In this document: one piece after another, positions 28,601 through 42,700 of the stretch
Position numbering within the stretch: the stretch's first letter is position 1
Layout of the letters: every line of letters starts with the position of its first letter
Assembly (NCBI GenBank): GCA_025617745.1
Contig: CM046864.1
Coordinates: 1,240,001 to 1,304,000, forward strand
Length of the DNA: 64,000 nucleotides
Direction: 5' to 3'
Origin: Heliocidaris erythrogramma
Taxonomy: Eukaryota; Echinodermata; Echinoidea; Camarodonta; Echinometridae
Made by a program: the position numbers and the translations under genes
The notes under the pieces: model-generated
The model's input: only the letters and a program-made list of their open reading frames with translations
Database searches by the model: none
What the model was told of the DNA's origin: nothing

Positions 28601-31600
28601 ACCACATTCTACAAGCTCTGCTTTTCAGTGGATCCCTCCATTTCCACAGGTTTAACTTACATTTGCCAAGTCAAAAATATTGGTTCGAACTATTATACAA
28701 AAAATTGTTATTAAAAAATTAAATGGAATTAATTCTCAAATTATGATATTAATTTTGGAATCTCTGTAAGATGGCGCTGTTCCACTTTAACCAGTTAAAA
28801 TGCCACTTTAATTTCCGTCCTTGTTTGCAGCAGACATATGTTGTTCTACAGTTTACAGCCATTTAACTTTAATTTCCTCACAGACATCAACGAATGTGAG
28901 CTGCTAACACACGACTGCAGTCAGACCTGCTTCAACGAGGAACCTGGATTCAGATGTGACTGTATATATGGCTTCCGTCTTCAAGAGGACCTACAAACAT
29001 GCGAAGGTAAGAGACATTAATTCCTGAATGATTTCTTTTTCACATTAACTGTATATCTGAAACATATACATCTGTTTTGCCTACCATCTCGTTTGTAAGA
29101 CTATACTTTTATGGATGGACCCAATGATCCTACAGGTATGTTTTCTAGACGCAATTCTTGATCATGTTGATAGTTGTTTTTCGTCTTCCCGTGTATTGAA
29201 ATTATAACACCCGCCATGTTGCCAATGATTTAGATTACCCCAACAAGCAGAAAATGGCCACAAAACGAATACTATTTGCTGCATTTCAAACAAACTCTAT
29301 ACTGTGCTAATATTTAGAAGGAGAAGGGGTTCAAAAGAGTTGATCTTCACTTGTAGTCTTAATTTTTTTTTGTGGAATAGCCATCATTCAAAATAGCCTT
29401 CAATTGCACACCTGCAAAAGTTGCATGATTTTTTCCGCATCAAAAAGAGTATTTTTCCGTTTAGTCTACAATACTGAAAACAGTAGAAACAAACCTTTAA
29501 CTCTTTAGTCTTTATACATTTATTTTTCGTCGAAGTTCAATAAGAATGTATCGATTGACTTTGTCTTGTAAATGTCCTTTTCAATTATTAGATTTCATCA
29601 GAAATTGAGGAATACGCTACTTTATCAGGAAACCAAAATTCCTCTTCTAAAAGGGGATATGCGGATCTTGACAATTTATTCAATGTAAAGGTCATAAACG
29701 TCAAGCAAATACGTCATCAGTGGTGATTTTTATTACATTTTCAGTAATTTCCAACGAAACATGCAATGCTACCACAACAGCTGCTTCTTGTGGAGCTTAC
29801 ACTGATTGTTATATCATTGAGGGAATACCAACCTGTTTCTGTAATATGTCTGGGTTTGAGATGATTCCTAACAGTAACACAACGTGCGCAGGTGAGTTCC
29901 GGACATCCCACGATCAATGTACTATATAATTTCAGGCTTTGTCCAGCCCTTTCCCCTTCGAAAGGCAAGGAAAAAAGGAAACATAAATAAAATTAAGAGA
30001 AAGAAAAAATTAAGAGGGAAATTGAGGAATAAACATGACAAGAGAATAAAATGACTCCTCATACAACTCACGCAGGTCTTGTTTTCTCGCATTTCTCGCA
30101 CCAGTTCCTCTACCCCAATGCTTCCCCTAACTCCAGTTCCTATTCAATGACTCCACGCGTGCTAAGCCATTGTCAATATATTTTAATATTGTTGATAAAG
30201 GTTTTCTTAGCATAGATGACTGTTAAATATTTGAGAGCCAAATAGCATTGTTTGATTATTGTCTATTATCACAATGGTAGTAATTGAAGTACTTATAGTT
30301 ATCAAACACCCATTCAGTCAAAAAAAAGGAAGAAAGAAAGAAAAAAAAGCCAACACATTATTATATTCTATGTAATTGTTCCCTTCATGATATTTCTTTT
30401 GTCTTCCTTAAAAGGATGTTTTCGTACTAGTTTTCGTCCCTGCAAGTTATCCATAGGTTGTTTGTCATATCACTTTGTTTCTTTGCTCACGTGAAATGTC
30501 AGTTTTGTAGCAATCCCCATTTAGATTTAACTTTGAAGCTTACAAGCATCAATCAAAATGAATAATTAATTGTATTTGTTGTCACCGATTAACTCTTGCT
30601 GTGCCAAGGGGATTAGCTCTCTTCAAAATTTTACCAAAATGTCATCAGTGCTTACTTTTCAAATGTCTGCACTTCATTAACCATCTATTATTTCAAAATA
30701 TAGTGTATACAAACCTTGTAAGAAATTTATCACCATTTCGTATGATACCAAGCATTATTACTCCACTCAACTTTATGCATAAGAATTATTGAAAATTACA
30801 TTTGAGTTTATTTTTGGTCCATTATCTTTTGGTTTCTCATTTGTTTGCTATTGTTTAATGTTGAAATAAGGTAATATCTTTTTTAAAATATGCAATTTTC
30901 TCTGAAAATTTATATGCAGCATATAATTATAATCATATATTTATATATCTAGTTATGCTCAAAATTTGGATATACATTTACCACCATATATTTTTCATGT
31001 GGTCGAGCAATTGGTGAATGAAAATAACAAGTCTATCTGTCACATGTATGTGAAATCGGCACTGAAAGAGTTCAGGAGGATTTCTGAACCTGAATTTGAA
31101 TCCTTTCATATTAGATGTCAATGAATGTGAGGCCTCAGTACCTCCATGTGAGACGTTCTGTAACAACACCGAAGGCTCTTTCAACTGCTCTTGTGCAGAA
31201 GGATATACCCTCGATACTAATCAGCGGAACTGTAAAGGTAAATAAGAATTGCTATGTCTGGATAACGCATGCATGAGTAAGCACACATTAAAGGCAATAT
31301 TGTCACAAGAGTCATTTTGAGGGGATCATTTTGGCGAATTATGTTTCTGGTTTATGTTTAAGTGCTGTAGTTGTTTATCAGCCATCGTTAGTCCCTTCGC
31401 ACCTATCCTGACACTTTTCGTGTTTTGCACGGTTTGGTGAGCACAATTTTAGTGGAAAATTGCGATGTTCAACCCTCCTAAATTTGAAATTGCAAAATCC
31501 ATTCGGATTATTGAAAAAAATAACATCAGATATTGCTACCAAAATGTGTTGTCAATTGTCTTGTAAACACAACAGGTAATTGTCGTGTCATGGTTGAGTG

Positions 31601-34600
31601 AGCACACTTTAAAATAAAGCAAGAAATGTACTTTGCGTCTCATAGTTCTAATTTATTTGTTGATTCATTTGGTCAGTAGATTCTTTGTAATTTATGCGCC
31701 GAACCAATTTTCTATTCTATATAAACATTTTGCGTTGTATACTTCATCCACTTGATGTTTTATTTGGGTTGTATATTATCCCTGAGCTAAGCGCCAAATC
31801 AATTTTCGATTCGATAAATGTATTTTGCGTCTTATTTCTCATTTATTTTGTTGTTTCATTTGGTCAGTAGATTCTTTGTAATTTATGCGCCGAACCAATT
31901 TCCAATTCGATAAAAACATTTTGCGTCGTATCCTTCATTCATTTGTTGTTTTTATTAGGGTCGAATATTATCCGTAAGTTCCGCCCCAAATTAATTCTCG
32001 AGTGCTTGTCAGCCCCGGCAGTGCACCTACCAGACGACAAAGCGATAATGCGATCGCGATAATTCCACTATCGCGTCTTGGTGTTCGCCGAACGTGCACG
32101 CATAAAAAAACGCACACGCATAGAAAACTGCTCGTGCGGAACTCAACTCGAGTTGAGTTCCGCGCGTGGATCGTTTACGCTGTCCTTTGTTTTCTTCAAA
32201 CTCCTTAACCGCTAACCTGTAGAATGCCGGGTAAAGTTATTTGGGGTTAATTTTATACAATCTAACTATATACAAATTATTTTTTTTTTGGCCTCAGAGA
32301 CCCTTTAAGTCACTGTTAATATGACATATTAAAACACGCCCCCTGTGACTATCGAAAAGTGAAAATTTTGCCTTTAATATGTGCTCACTCATGCATGACT
32401 CAATGGATCAATCTCATTTTCATACAGAAGTTAGACAATTAGTGTAAAAACACTCCGACCAAGTTATTTTGCTCAAAACCTTTTCGTTAAAAAAGTTACG
32501 CCATTTTGATGGTGTGATATAGTTACACGTGTTGGAATAAATAAATACAAAACAAAGTCCGGACAAATATGCTTAATTGCAACAACACTATATATTACAC
32601 TTTCTCTTTTTTAATGATTATTAATTTCAAATAAATTTTTAATTTAAAATAAATCTTACTTTTTTAAGCCCTAAGGGTGAAAATTCGTAATTTTTCACTT
32701 GTCATCGGAGTTTCTTTTTTTTTGTAATTTACTACACGCTCTGAGCAGTATTTCAAATTTTTGATCGATATAATTATATCTCGATTTTTAGATTTAAACG
32801 AGTGTACAGATGTCGACCGTTGTGTACAGAATGCTGTTTGTACCAATATAGAAGGTAGTTATACTTGTGAATGTGAAGAAGGATACAATGACACTGCAGG
32901 AGTATGTTCAGGTATGTAAAGCTGCTATGGTTCACCAATACCAAATTAAACATTAATTATCCCCTTTTGTCATGCTTTTATTTTAAATTCTGTTTTTCAG
33001 TGACAATTTTTATAGTCTTATAGTCTTAAATAACATAATAGCAATTCCTTTGTGATTCCAATATAATGCAAAATAGCATTTTATATGTTAATGTTAAAAT
33101 CACATAGTTTTGTCCCCCTCCCCCCCCCCCCCCCCAAGAAAATAAAAATAACTTGAAAATTACCTCGAAAATAACATTTCCCCAAATCTCCTGTCCTCAG
33201 ATATCGATGAATGTGATAACAGTCCGTGTGCTGTTGGCGGCTCATGTAGCAATACGGATGGTTCTTACATATGTTCATGTGATCAAGGATTTACTGGAGA
33301 CGGCAGAATCTGTGTCGGTAAGTTAAAAAGATGAGATGGGTGCATTTTCTTAGTTAGATGCATTATTGCTAATAAAAGAAATACTGTACCCTAATATAGT
33401 CTCGCTCTAATTAATGCATATTACAGGAAGCGTTACTGTATCAAATCTAGTCGAACTTGAAGGCGAATGCACCGTAAAGGCTACTCGGATTCCAAATCAA
33501 CACCAAATCAAATACATACCATTTCCATACTCGGCGATTTCTTGTCACGACCGGGATGACGCGACTAGCCTTGAAACATTATTAACTATACATTTTATGT
33601 AGTCTCCCCCCCCCCCGGGTCCTCCGGTTCGCTGACCCTGTATGCCTGCCCTTTGGATATAAATACTGCATAATAACTTCAAATCTTCTAATGGTTGCAT
33701 GTGCAACACACCATACCTCTCTGCTGTAGACCTATAATCATAATGTAGCTAAACTTACCGTATTGATAACATGTGACTTACGAACAATAAAACTGCAATA
33801 ATATTAATGGATCTCTGAAGCGAACTCAGGTTTCCCTTCTAGATGTAAGCGTATTAGTGAGTGTTTGTTCACCTCCAGATAATTTTTTTCAGATGTAAAT
33901 GGAAACTTCTTAAACCACATCCTACCTTGTATATAAGTGTAAATTAATGCACTGTCGACTCTATACTTCACCCTTCCAGATGAGAATGAATGCATCCTGT
34001 ATTCACCTTGCTCTGACGACGCTACTTGTGAAAACACAATAGGCTCATTTAACTGTACTTGTCTTCCCGGCTACGCAGGCAATGGGACATACTGTGACAG
34101 TAGGTTCAATACTGATCTTCCTACACATGTATGGAATGTAATCTGCACTCATTTCAGGATTGAAATAATCAAATTTGTATAAAGAGAATGAATATATAAT
34201 TCATGATAATCGTAGTTTGTGCATTTAACTTAGTACGGGAATAAGAGAACACGATCGCAAAGACTTTTGAGAAATCAAGTCTTTTGGGACCGTGTTGGCG
34301 GTCAGCAGAGTTTTACATAACAGCATATCATCGTTCGAATGTATCTTTTAACATGTGAAAATAACAAACACTGATATAACTGATGTAAATTGTGTGTGTG
34401 TGTGTGTATGTGTGCGCGGGGGGGGGGGGGGGACGTGATGAAATGGGCTCGCGCGCTTGTGTTTGTGTGTTTGTGAATTAACAGAACATGTGACGATTTT
34501 CCGCCTTCGATTGAAAGAAATACACCAACAATCACATGATAATCGGGCAAATTTTAGAGCTGATGTTGTAGAGATAGTAGCCAAACCCTTTATGAAGTTT

Positions 34601-36601
34601 TGGTAATTTCACTGCGATGTGTTCTCACTTAATCTTGTCGCAGATGTCAACGAATGCGAAGAGAACCAATGTGCGGATAATGCGACATGCTCAGACATAC
34701 CGGGTTCGTATTTGTGCATGTGTGTCGATGGCTTCAGAGGAGATGCGTTCACACAATGTAATAACATCGATGAATGTGAAGAGAACCCTGACATTTGCCA
34801 CGTGAATGCAGAATGCACGGATAAAGAAGGCAGCTATTCATGTTCTTGTATTGATGGATATGAATGGAATGGTACCGTGTGTAAAGGTAATCAAAACAAC
34901 ATTAATGATATATATGAAGTAACCCATGATCGCTGCAGAAAATTAATATTCCCGTCTTTTTTTTTCATGTGAACGAGCAGTTAATTCCTTATATAACATT
35001 TAAAACGAGGAAAACATGACAGAAAGAAAGTACTTTATATATATATAGGCCTACTAGCAGAAGCAGCCCGTGGACATCCACGGGCGCTAGCTGTGTTTAT
35101 GATTAATCACCGTACCGTATAATTTTTGTTACAATAATCAAGTGAATAAATAAAAAAGTCGGGTAAAGTTATTTTTACCAAGAAGTATTTACAACATGTC
35201 CATTGGCGGAACCGGGGGGGGGGGGGGGGTGCATCTGGCCCGTGCCATCCCCACCCCCCCCCCCGTTCAATGGCAGGAAAGTATGCATTTTGACCATAGA
35301 CGATCCGCCCTTTTGATTGTGCCCCCGCCCCCTTTTGGAATGAAACCTTTTTTTGCTTGTCAGAGAATTATGGAGGGACCCCCATAACCACCCCCTCCTG
35401 AGCGAATTTTCTAGGTCTGACGAAAAAAAAATTCTCGCCACCGCCCCCCCCCCCCCGAGGTCTGCCTTTTCCAAAAGTTGACAAACCTGCACTTGTTTTC
35501 CCCGCCTTATACTAATTCTGGATCCGCCCCTGATCATGTGAATATGTCTTATTTATCCAAAGCTTGCATGAGTTCTGAAGAAAATTCCTTTTAATCTTGA
35601 TGAAAATTAATGATATGGATATAATAATGTTCGAGTAGAATATCCATGCATAGACCTAGAGGGAGCGATTTGATCTTGCCATGTTTCTGTGGTTTATTAA
35701 TACTCAGAGTAACATCAATAATTAGCGGTACGTCCCCTGTAAAGGATGCAATAATGAGAAAAAATGAATTTGTCATTTTATTTTCAGGGGGATTATGGCC
35801 CCCTTATATTGGTCTTGGGAGGACCGACGGATTGACTTCCCCCCTACTACCCCCCCCCCCCCCCCCGCAGCTCCCCCCATTCCATTGTCATCCCATCACC
35901 CCCAGGGCGAGGGGAGAAGGGATTAATATCATTATACGTATTCATAATCATTATGGAAATATTTTCGAAGGAATTTTCTTCTTCAAATTACCGGTAGCGA
36001 ACGTCGTGAAACATACACACTAAACTGTGTGTGTGACCATGAAGCTTCAAATGATGTAACTCTATACCTGTATGATGACCTGTACACGTACGTGCGAACG
36101 ATCTAACACGTGTGTATAATACTGTACTGTACACTGAAGCCATGCGGATATATGGCCATGCTGTTCTTTGGCATAGCTCCCCTTCACAGGGAAAGGTATA
36201 TGGGTTGGCTGGGCCTGAAGCTACAAACCCGCTTCATGGGTTGGTGGAATTATTAGGCCTACTCCCTGCGGAAATTCAATGTTTAAAAATGAATTTATGA
36301 AATATGGACGGGACGTCAGCCCTCAAGAAGTGCCTCCCACCACCCTAAGAACCCTTCCCCACCCGTGGGTACCAAAAGGCGGGGACCGAAAGGGCCAGGG
36401 GAGGAGCCTATTTGAACCAAAAAAAAAGAGCCTCAAATCCTTAGTGTATTATATTATAGATATATATATATATATATATATATTTATACCGCACAACAAG
36501 GGTCCCAAGTCCTTGTGTTGCCATAAAGCCATTATGGTAATAGCCGGGAGGGCGCATTGTTATACATAATTTATACATAATTTGTATATATTTTTATATA
36601 T

Positions 36602-36632
<31 letters not shown>

Positions 36633-36649
36633 AATGATGTATGTGTGTG

Positions 36650-36703
<54 letters not shown>

Positions 36704-39700
36704 TATGCTTTTCAGGCAGTTTGAAAGCCCTTTTAACCATCCCTATTATTTTCACTTTACCAATTAATCTATTTTGGGATCATAAATAAATGTAATGATG
36801 CAAGGTATTTCTAATGTCTGTGATAAGGAGTTGTGGAGAAAAAAAGGTGACGGAAGCAAACGAAATTATGCAATGTTCATCTAAACAATTACATACACAA
36901 TTAAATGTCTGTGTTTAACAGGATATCTGTATTCCCAGTTCGTTAGTTATACATCGTTTTAGTTTGCATTGCTTTCTTTCTGTAATTTTACGAGGGAACG
37001 TTTTCTTGCATACATTTGCTTGTAGATTTGGACGAATGCATGGAAGGTTTCTGTGGACCGAATGCCAGATGTAATAATACCATCGGGTCTGCCTTTTGTA
37101 CTTGTCTTGACGGTTATATGGAAATGAACGGAACATGCACAGGTAAGAGTGTTTCTTCTCTATTCACCATCACTTGTATTTCCTTCTTTTCAGAATGTTT
37201 TTCATAACGGACAAGATTGTAATGCCAAAACTACATACAAATTCATAATTCAAACATATTTATTCAACTATAATAATTTGAATACAACACAATATTCTAG
37301 AGAATTGTATACGTATTGTGTCATAAACCCTCTTCAGGTTAATAATAATCGCTTTCTTTATGATGGTTCTGCATAAATTATGAGCTTGTCCACATCCTCT
37401 CTCTTCTTCTTTTTAAAAAAACAATATTGGTTGCAAGGGAAATTAATAAAAGATGTATGGTTAAAACCGTCTCATCGGAATATTACAGTACCTGTAGGGA
37501 AGGGAGAACGATGAAACACACACACACAAACATGTAGGCTTTTTCCCCTCAGACCATTTCCATTCAGATTGAGCGAGCCTGGGAGGGGATGCGCGATTTC
37601 CAAAAGCAAATTATAGTGGAGACCCCAGCCCCCGTCTACAACAATTTAACGTTCTGCTTTTGATCTCCTACGAAATTTCGCCAATTTCTTTCAATTCGCT
37701 AGATTTCGACGAATGTTCGAACGAGGTAGATTCCTGTCAGTCTGACATTTCAGATTGTGTCAATACCAACGGGAGCTATCGATGTCGCTGCAGAATTGGC
37801 TACATGGAAACATTACCGCTAATATGTGAAGGTATTTTACAACTTCATAAGTTGGCTTTAACGAGCTCAGATGACCCCCTTGAAACTCAATGTTGCATGT
37901 TGTAACAGTGTCAAAACACTGTCAAAAGGATGGGACTTATAGTTATAGGCTGTTTATAATAACATTGTTATTAAAAACAATATTTGTACACATTAAATAT
38001 ATAGTGTTTGTATCTAGTTGAAACTAATTAATTCCTTTTCAACCTATTTTCATTCCTTACTCACACATTATTAAAGTTTATTGCATATTTCTTTGGTAAT
38101 ATTATCAAAAAATCTCTCGTGGAGTGGTACATATATCAACTTTTCTTCATTACAATGTAAAATAACAATTGTAGTCTGCTTTAAAGAAAGACCTAAAATA
38201 AAAGTAAATGGATTATTTCTTTTATTTTAGTTTTTCTGTAATACTATCATAGCTGAGCATCTAGCTTCAATGATTACCATTGAAACGACACTATACCCTC
38301 TATTTCAGATGAAGATGAATGCGCGTCTGGATCGCTTTGTGAACAAGAAATCAACCGAGTATGCTTCAATCTCGTAGGTTCATATCGATGTGACTGCGCT
38401 GATATGTTTACCGAGGTTGATGGAGATTGCATTGGTAAATAGACAGTGATATAATACTTCAATTTTCAATGTTATCGATGACAATCCTGCCTTGAACAGG
38501 TAGTATGCAGCATGCTTCTCAAAATTAAAGAAACTTTTTAGATTGAAGGGCTCCTGCAACCAAATGCAACCCAAATGCAAGTTTTTTGCTGTTGATGTGC
38601 AGGGATGCATACAACTAATATTTTGGTATTCAAACATCAAATTATGATTCATAGATTTTAAAATATTTTTTTGTAAATATTTTTTCTAACATCCTTAGCT
38701 CCACCCTAAGAAAAAGCTCCAGATCTCATTCCTGCAATGACATCATCTGTCAATCATCAATACACAGTGGAATGTAACTTCTCCCAGCTCAGCACATGCT
38801 CATAGTAGCATTGAATGCTTTCGAACAATACCTCCTCAGTACCATTCTTTTCCTGGTGATCCTATAGCATGTCTGATATAGCAACTACTATGTAGGCATT
38901 GTATTGTCTATTAAAACAGATGGTCATCTCTGGCAAAGCTACATACCATTGTCTATCCTTAGCTCACTAATGATTGACAGATGATGTTACTGCAGGAATG
39001 AGATCAGGAGCATTATTTTAGTGTGGAGCTTAGCATGTTTGAGAACATGATATCAAAAAATATTATTTAGATGTTTAAAAACCAAAATATGAGTTGTATG
39101 CATTCCTGCACATCAACAGAAATTAGCTTGCATTTAGGTTGAAGTGGACCTTTAAAGAAATGTATTAAGTGTTATTCATGTTTTTGAAGATGACCAATAC
39201 CTCTTCACATTTTAATATCATTTAGTTTTGTTAAACTATATTCTTTGCGGGCCTAAAATTATAAAATATCTAAATTCAAATATTTCATTTTGAATAAGTA
39301 GTTGAGTAATGCTTTCACTTGAGAATCTCTACTCAGTACTAGTTGTGTATGCTTAAGTATTACGCATGTCCTGCAGCATTGTCCAACAAGTACAGCACTG
39401 AATCCAAAATTATTAATTATTAATTTTAATTAATGTGATTAATAATATGATTAATAATTGCATATTTTTGGAGCTTGTAAAGAAAATAAGAGGGGCGCGA
39501 GCCTCCCGGGCACCTCAGGACCATTACCGCATGTAGAACGACGTAATTAGTGACATAAACGAGGAATAAATCTAGTGTATTTTGTAAAAATATTCATTTT
39601 CTACATTTTGACCCCTTCCTCATTATTTTAACAGCTGCACACACGTTATACATGTGTATAAGGTTTGAGAGCATCAAGGGATACACTGTAAGGGCTGTTC

Positions 39701-42700
39701 CTGGAAACATCGACTCGGACACAGTACAGAGTGATCTTGCACAAGATGTAGGTACTTTGAACTTTTTATGTAGGTTCCCTGTTGAAGTATGATTTATTCT
39801 GAATTATTATTCTTATTCTTATTATTTTTATTTTTATTATTATTCTTATTATTATTACTGAAAAACGTTAATGTTGCTTAGTAGATCTTATCAAAAGTCA
39901 AACATTTCAGTTTTACATAATTACCACCCCTTTCCCCCCTGTTGATGACATATCATTTTGCTGCCGTTGAAATCATATTAACATTATGATTTCCATTTTC
40001 ATTTCCATTTTCATTATACACATTTAAATAAAATGCGTTACTCTCTGCTGATTACGTGGTCATGTGCATTTGCAATATAATGCAATTCAATTTACTTTGT
40101 TGGACACGGAATAAATTGGAGTATAAATTTACAGCCTCCCTTTCTTATATTCTGGGGGGATGGTAACTACAGGTTCTTCGGCAGTTACAGAATTCCTCCG
40201 TTATCGGAGATGACGCCCGTAAAGTGTCTGTTTATAACCATACCTTGAAAGAAGGAATACAGATCAAGGTCACATTTAGAGTGGACTTGGTAAACTCCAG
40301 CATGTTGACGACCGAAGGACTTCAGGATGAGTTTTACGCAGGTTTAGGGCCTGGAGGTAACCTCCTGAAGCCGAACAGCTTGGTCATTGCCGATGGTAAA
40401 ATATTAACCTCATAACTATTCTTCATTTCATGATCTGTAGTTTTGGAGAAAACAAATACACACTTCAACTGAGACGAAATGAATAATAACTTTCGTTGAA
40501 AACAACACATTTGACACATTAAAACTTGCAAATCAAATAGCAAGACTTTTTAATGGTCTGGTGATGTGTGATTTGTCAAAAAAATCTGGCAATAGGATGA
40601 CGAAATCCTAAAGTACAATGCCATGTAAAATGCATTGATACAACAGGTGAAACGTACTAAGCGGCCAGTGTCAACAGTAATAATCTGATAATCCAAAAGC
40701 GAAAAAGCGTAACTTAAGACGAAATCTAAAAAACCTGCTATTCTGCTTAATGATAGGATTGAGAGTTGGAACCCTTACACGTTGCTCATCTCCTTTATAG
40801 ACAACAGTATTTCAGTATGCAATAATATTGCAAATAAGAAATCCAATGAGAGCCGTACTTATAGCCCACCTAAAGCCATATTATTTCAGGAGCACCAAAA
40901 GGACAACGTATTGCGTATAAGTGGTTTACAATGATTCACTAATATACCTTTTGACAACCATTTCCATTTGCGTGACAAAAATGCATGGGAATAGATAGAC
41001 ATTTATCCCCCCCCCCCCAAATGTATACAAGTTTTGTGCTCGAGTTGTAAAATACTGTTTGGTGTAACAGTATATGTAATGACGCCATGATATTTCATAA
41101 TGAATATTCATTGGCTTTCTATAGACCCCGATGAGTGCGCACTTTTTCCTGATATCTGTGGTATGGGCGAGTGCGTGAATACGGACGGAAGCTACTACTG
41201 TAACTGCCAGGCTGGGTTTTCCGGTCAACCATGCTCAGGTAAAGTTGTTCAAGAAAAAATAAAAGGAAGAATAATGAACAAAACAGTAATGATATTGTTC
41301 TACCATGAACGATTTACTCGCATTGATGATCCAGGGGGAAAAGTGTTCTGTCTGTTACATTAAAAAGGAAAAAAAAATAGCCACACAAAACGTTTTGTGT
41401 GTGTTTGTGTGTATTTTTTGTTTAATAAATTGTTCTTCATGATGATGTTTATGCTGTGATTAATGTGCGGTATATAAATGAATTATATTTATAGGTCAGA
41501 TAGCACAGAAGCTAAGACCTACTTCCATATTAAGGGCTCTTGGTAATCGATGGCTGAAACGTCAGTTAAGGGCATTAGCATTCTTAATCTGAAGAGAATC
41601 TTGGATATTTTCAAGTAGATTTGTGTAAAACGTGTAGCCATAGGGTACTTCATCATATAACAATCCCATTACACCGTGTACTCTTAGCAATATTGATGAG
41701 AAATCCCTTTATTTTCAACAGTAATAGACGTGTGCCTCGAGGATTTGCATAACTGTTCTGAAGTTTGTATCAACGTAGAAGGTGGCTTTATATGCGATTG
41801 CTTTACAGCCGGTTATGGACTAAACGTGGATAAGACAACATGTTCGGGTAAGATACATTGTTTGCCTTTTACATGTTCTAAAACAATCGGTCGTGACGGG
41901 AGGGGAAGGGGGGGGGGGGGCGTTGGTTGAATTGTTTTTCAGGTGGTATCAAATCACTCATAAAGGCTTATCCATTACAGGGTTCACCGGCACAGAAAAA
42001 ATAGAGATATGACATGGGTACTAAAGTCATACAGCTCTTTTCATAAAGTTCAAACGTAAATTATTCATCATACTTTTATTAGGAAACTAAAAGATAAAGT
42101 CAGTTAAAAGAGATTAAATTCAATTTTCCCCTAAAACAGATGTGATTTGTACACGTTTCTCTATATGCCATTTACAGATATTAATGAATGTGAAGGGGAT
42201 CATGGTTGTGATCAAACATGCATCAATAACAATGGAAGCTATACCTGTGCATGTGATGAAGGATTTATCCTTGATAGCGGCGGTCGGATTTGTTCAGCTA
42301 ACGGGACGTCTCCGTCTACACCTGACGCCAGTACCGGAACTGGGGTGCCCCCGACGGCACCTGACACCAGTTCCAAGCCTGGGACGTCTTCGTCAACACC
42401 CGACACCAGTACCGGAACCGGGGTGTCTCCGATGGCACCTGACACCAGTTCCGGTCCTGGGACGTCTTCGTCAACACCCGACACCAGTACCGGAACAGGG
42501 GTGTCTCATTTGACACGTGACAACAGTACCGGCACGGTGACATCTCCGTCAACACCTGACACCAGTACAGGAATAGGTATTATACAGTTTTGTCCTTATA
42601 TTTACTAAAAAAAGGTATTTTGGTAAATGGGAGTCATTTGTACATATACTAGAGTAGAGTCAACTTCGGGAAAATTCTTAGCAATTTGGTGCAAATTATT

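Noticed and set aside
42239..42484. Antisense ORFs over the mucin repeat exon
   Set aside because: Shadow of the in-frame 39-bp repeat on the coding strand.
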